Below are positions 5,807 to 6,287 of a stretch of 6,287 nt of DNA, piece after piece. Each line of letters begins with the position of its first letter. Position 1 is the stretch's first letter. The translations under genes and the position numbers were made by a program. The stretch comes from Actinomycetota bacterium (GTDB lineage: Bacteria > Actinomycetota > Thermoleophilia > UBA2241). A model generated the notes under the pieces. It was not told the DNA's origin. It did no database searches and saw only the letters and a program-made list of their open reading frames with translations. The stretch spans positions 1 to 6,287 of the forward strand of contig PMKX01000199.1 of NCBI GenBank assembly GCA_003158705.1. The letters run 5' to 3'.

Positions 5807-6287
5807 TGGGCGAGCCGGCCGACCCCACCGGAAGGGCTGAGCGCCGCCTCGACGAGGCCGCCGAACGGGAGCGCGCTCGCGAGGCCGTCCGCGCGCGTTC
5901 ACAGGCGGGCGGTCGCAAGCTTGTCTCGGTCGTGGTGCCGGCCTTCAACGAGGGAGCCGGCATCGAGGAGCTGTGCCGCCGGCTCCAGGCCGTCTTCGCC
6001 GAGAACCCGGCATGCGACTTCGAAGCCATAATCGTCGAGAACGGCTCGGCGGACGACACGTTCGCCAAGCTGCTTGCCGTCCATGAGGCCGACCCGCGCT
6101 TCAAGATCGTGCGCTTGGCACGCAACTTCCGTATGGACGGCGGCATCACCGCCGGCTTGGACTACGTCTCCGGCGACGCCTGCGTCATCATGACCGCCGA
6201 CCTGCAGGATCCGCCGGAGCTCATCACCGAGTTCATCGCCAAGTGGGGCGAAGGCTACGACAACGTCTACATGAAGGTGACCCGGCG
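5806..6287 (+). CDS. Family 2 glycosyltransferase, DPM1/GtrB/ArnC-like, 5' part of gene
   Basis: The N-terminal 160 residues are visible; the frame is still open at the window end. The GT-A fold of family 2 shows in SVVVPAFNEGAGIEEL (41-56), VENGSADDT (77-85), VRLARNFRMDGGITAGLDY (102-120) and TADLQDPPELI (130-140). The ARNF...TAGLD and ADLQDPPE blocks are characteristic of the polyprenyl-phosphate sugar synthase branch (DPM1, GtrB, ArnC), which transfers a nucleotide-activated sugar to a lipid phosphate at the inner face of the cytoplasmic membrane. Two positions differ from the common pattern: the first acidic pair is Glu78-Asn79 rather than Asp-Asp, and the usual DAD is TAD (130-132). About 38 residues precede the catalytic core and are rich in Arg, Glu and Ala, probably a charged helix. 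It could feed the GT87-like enzyme encoded upstream (inference). Whether C-terminal membrane segments follow cannot be seen. Confidence 0.88.
   Translation, partial: MGEPADPTGRAERRLDEAAERERAREAVRARSQAGGRKLVSVVVPAFNEGAGIEELCRRLQAVFAENPACDFEAIIVENGSADDTFAKLLAVHEADPRFKIVRLARNFRMDGGITAGLDYVSGDACVIMTADLQDPPELITEFIAKWGEGYDNVYMKVTR

Noticed and set aside
5105..5902. Antisense open frame (265 codons) opposite the aldolase and the GT2 start
   Set aside because: It overlaps two recognisable genes and shows no motif; explained by GC-rich third positions.
1..6287. Mobile element, CRISPR array, tRNA or rRNA gene
   Set aside because: No transposase or integrase motifs, no terminal or regularly spaced direct repeats, and no tRNA- or rRNA-like segments were seen; the window is almost fully coding.

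Overview
The window is a stretch of GC-rich bacterial DNA (roughly two thirds G+C by eye) carrying six same-strand genes in a tight, operon-like array. Four consecutive genes start with GTG. The content is that of a surface-polysaccharide (O-antigen, capsule or exopolysaccharide) gene cluster. The GC content and GTG usage would fit an actinobacterium or another high-GC lineage, but nothing here fixes the taxon.

Layout, left to right: (1) positions 2-799, the C-terminal 265 residues of an E1/RfbH/DdhC-type CDP-6-deoxy-4-hexulose 3-dehydrase, with the His-for-Lys substitution and the complete C-X57-C-X1-C-X7-C iron-sulfur signature; (2) 789-2129, a multi-pass membrane protein resembling GT87-type (GT-C) glycosyltransferases; (3) 2126-3010, a short-chain NAD(P)-dependent epimerase/reductase in which the catalytic YxxxK tyrosine is a phenylalanine; (4) 3026-4879, a thiamine-pyrophosphate enzyme of the acetolactate-synthase/YerE type; (5) 4991-5806, an HpcH/HpaI (citrate-lyase-beta-like) aldolase; (6) 5806 to the window end, the N-terminal 160 residues of a DPM1/GtrB-like family 2 glycosyltransferase. 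Junctions are 11-nt overlap, 4-nt overlap, 15-nt gap, 111-nt gap and 1-nt overlap.

Working model (inference): E1 makes the 3-deoxy intermediate of a CDP-3,6-dideoxy-4-keto-hexose. The TPP enzyme then adds an acyl unit derived from a 2-keto acid to the 4-keto carbon, as YerE does in yersiniose A synthesis, and the SDR protein reduces or otherwise finishes the product. The aldolase is the part that classical yersiniose synthesis does not explain; it may make or consume a 2-keto acid that is the TPP enzyme's donor, which would give a longer or different branch. The GT2 enzyme may load a polyprenyl phosphate with a sugar that the GT87-like membrane enzyme uses outside the cytoplasmic membrane. 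The cytidylyltransferase, 4,6-dehydratase and E3 reductase needed for the CDP-sugar route are not in the window.
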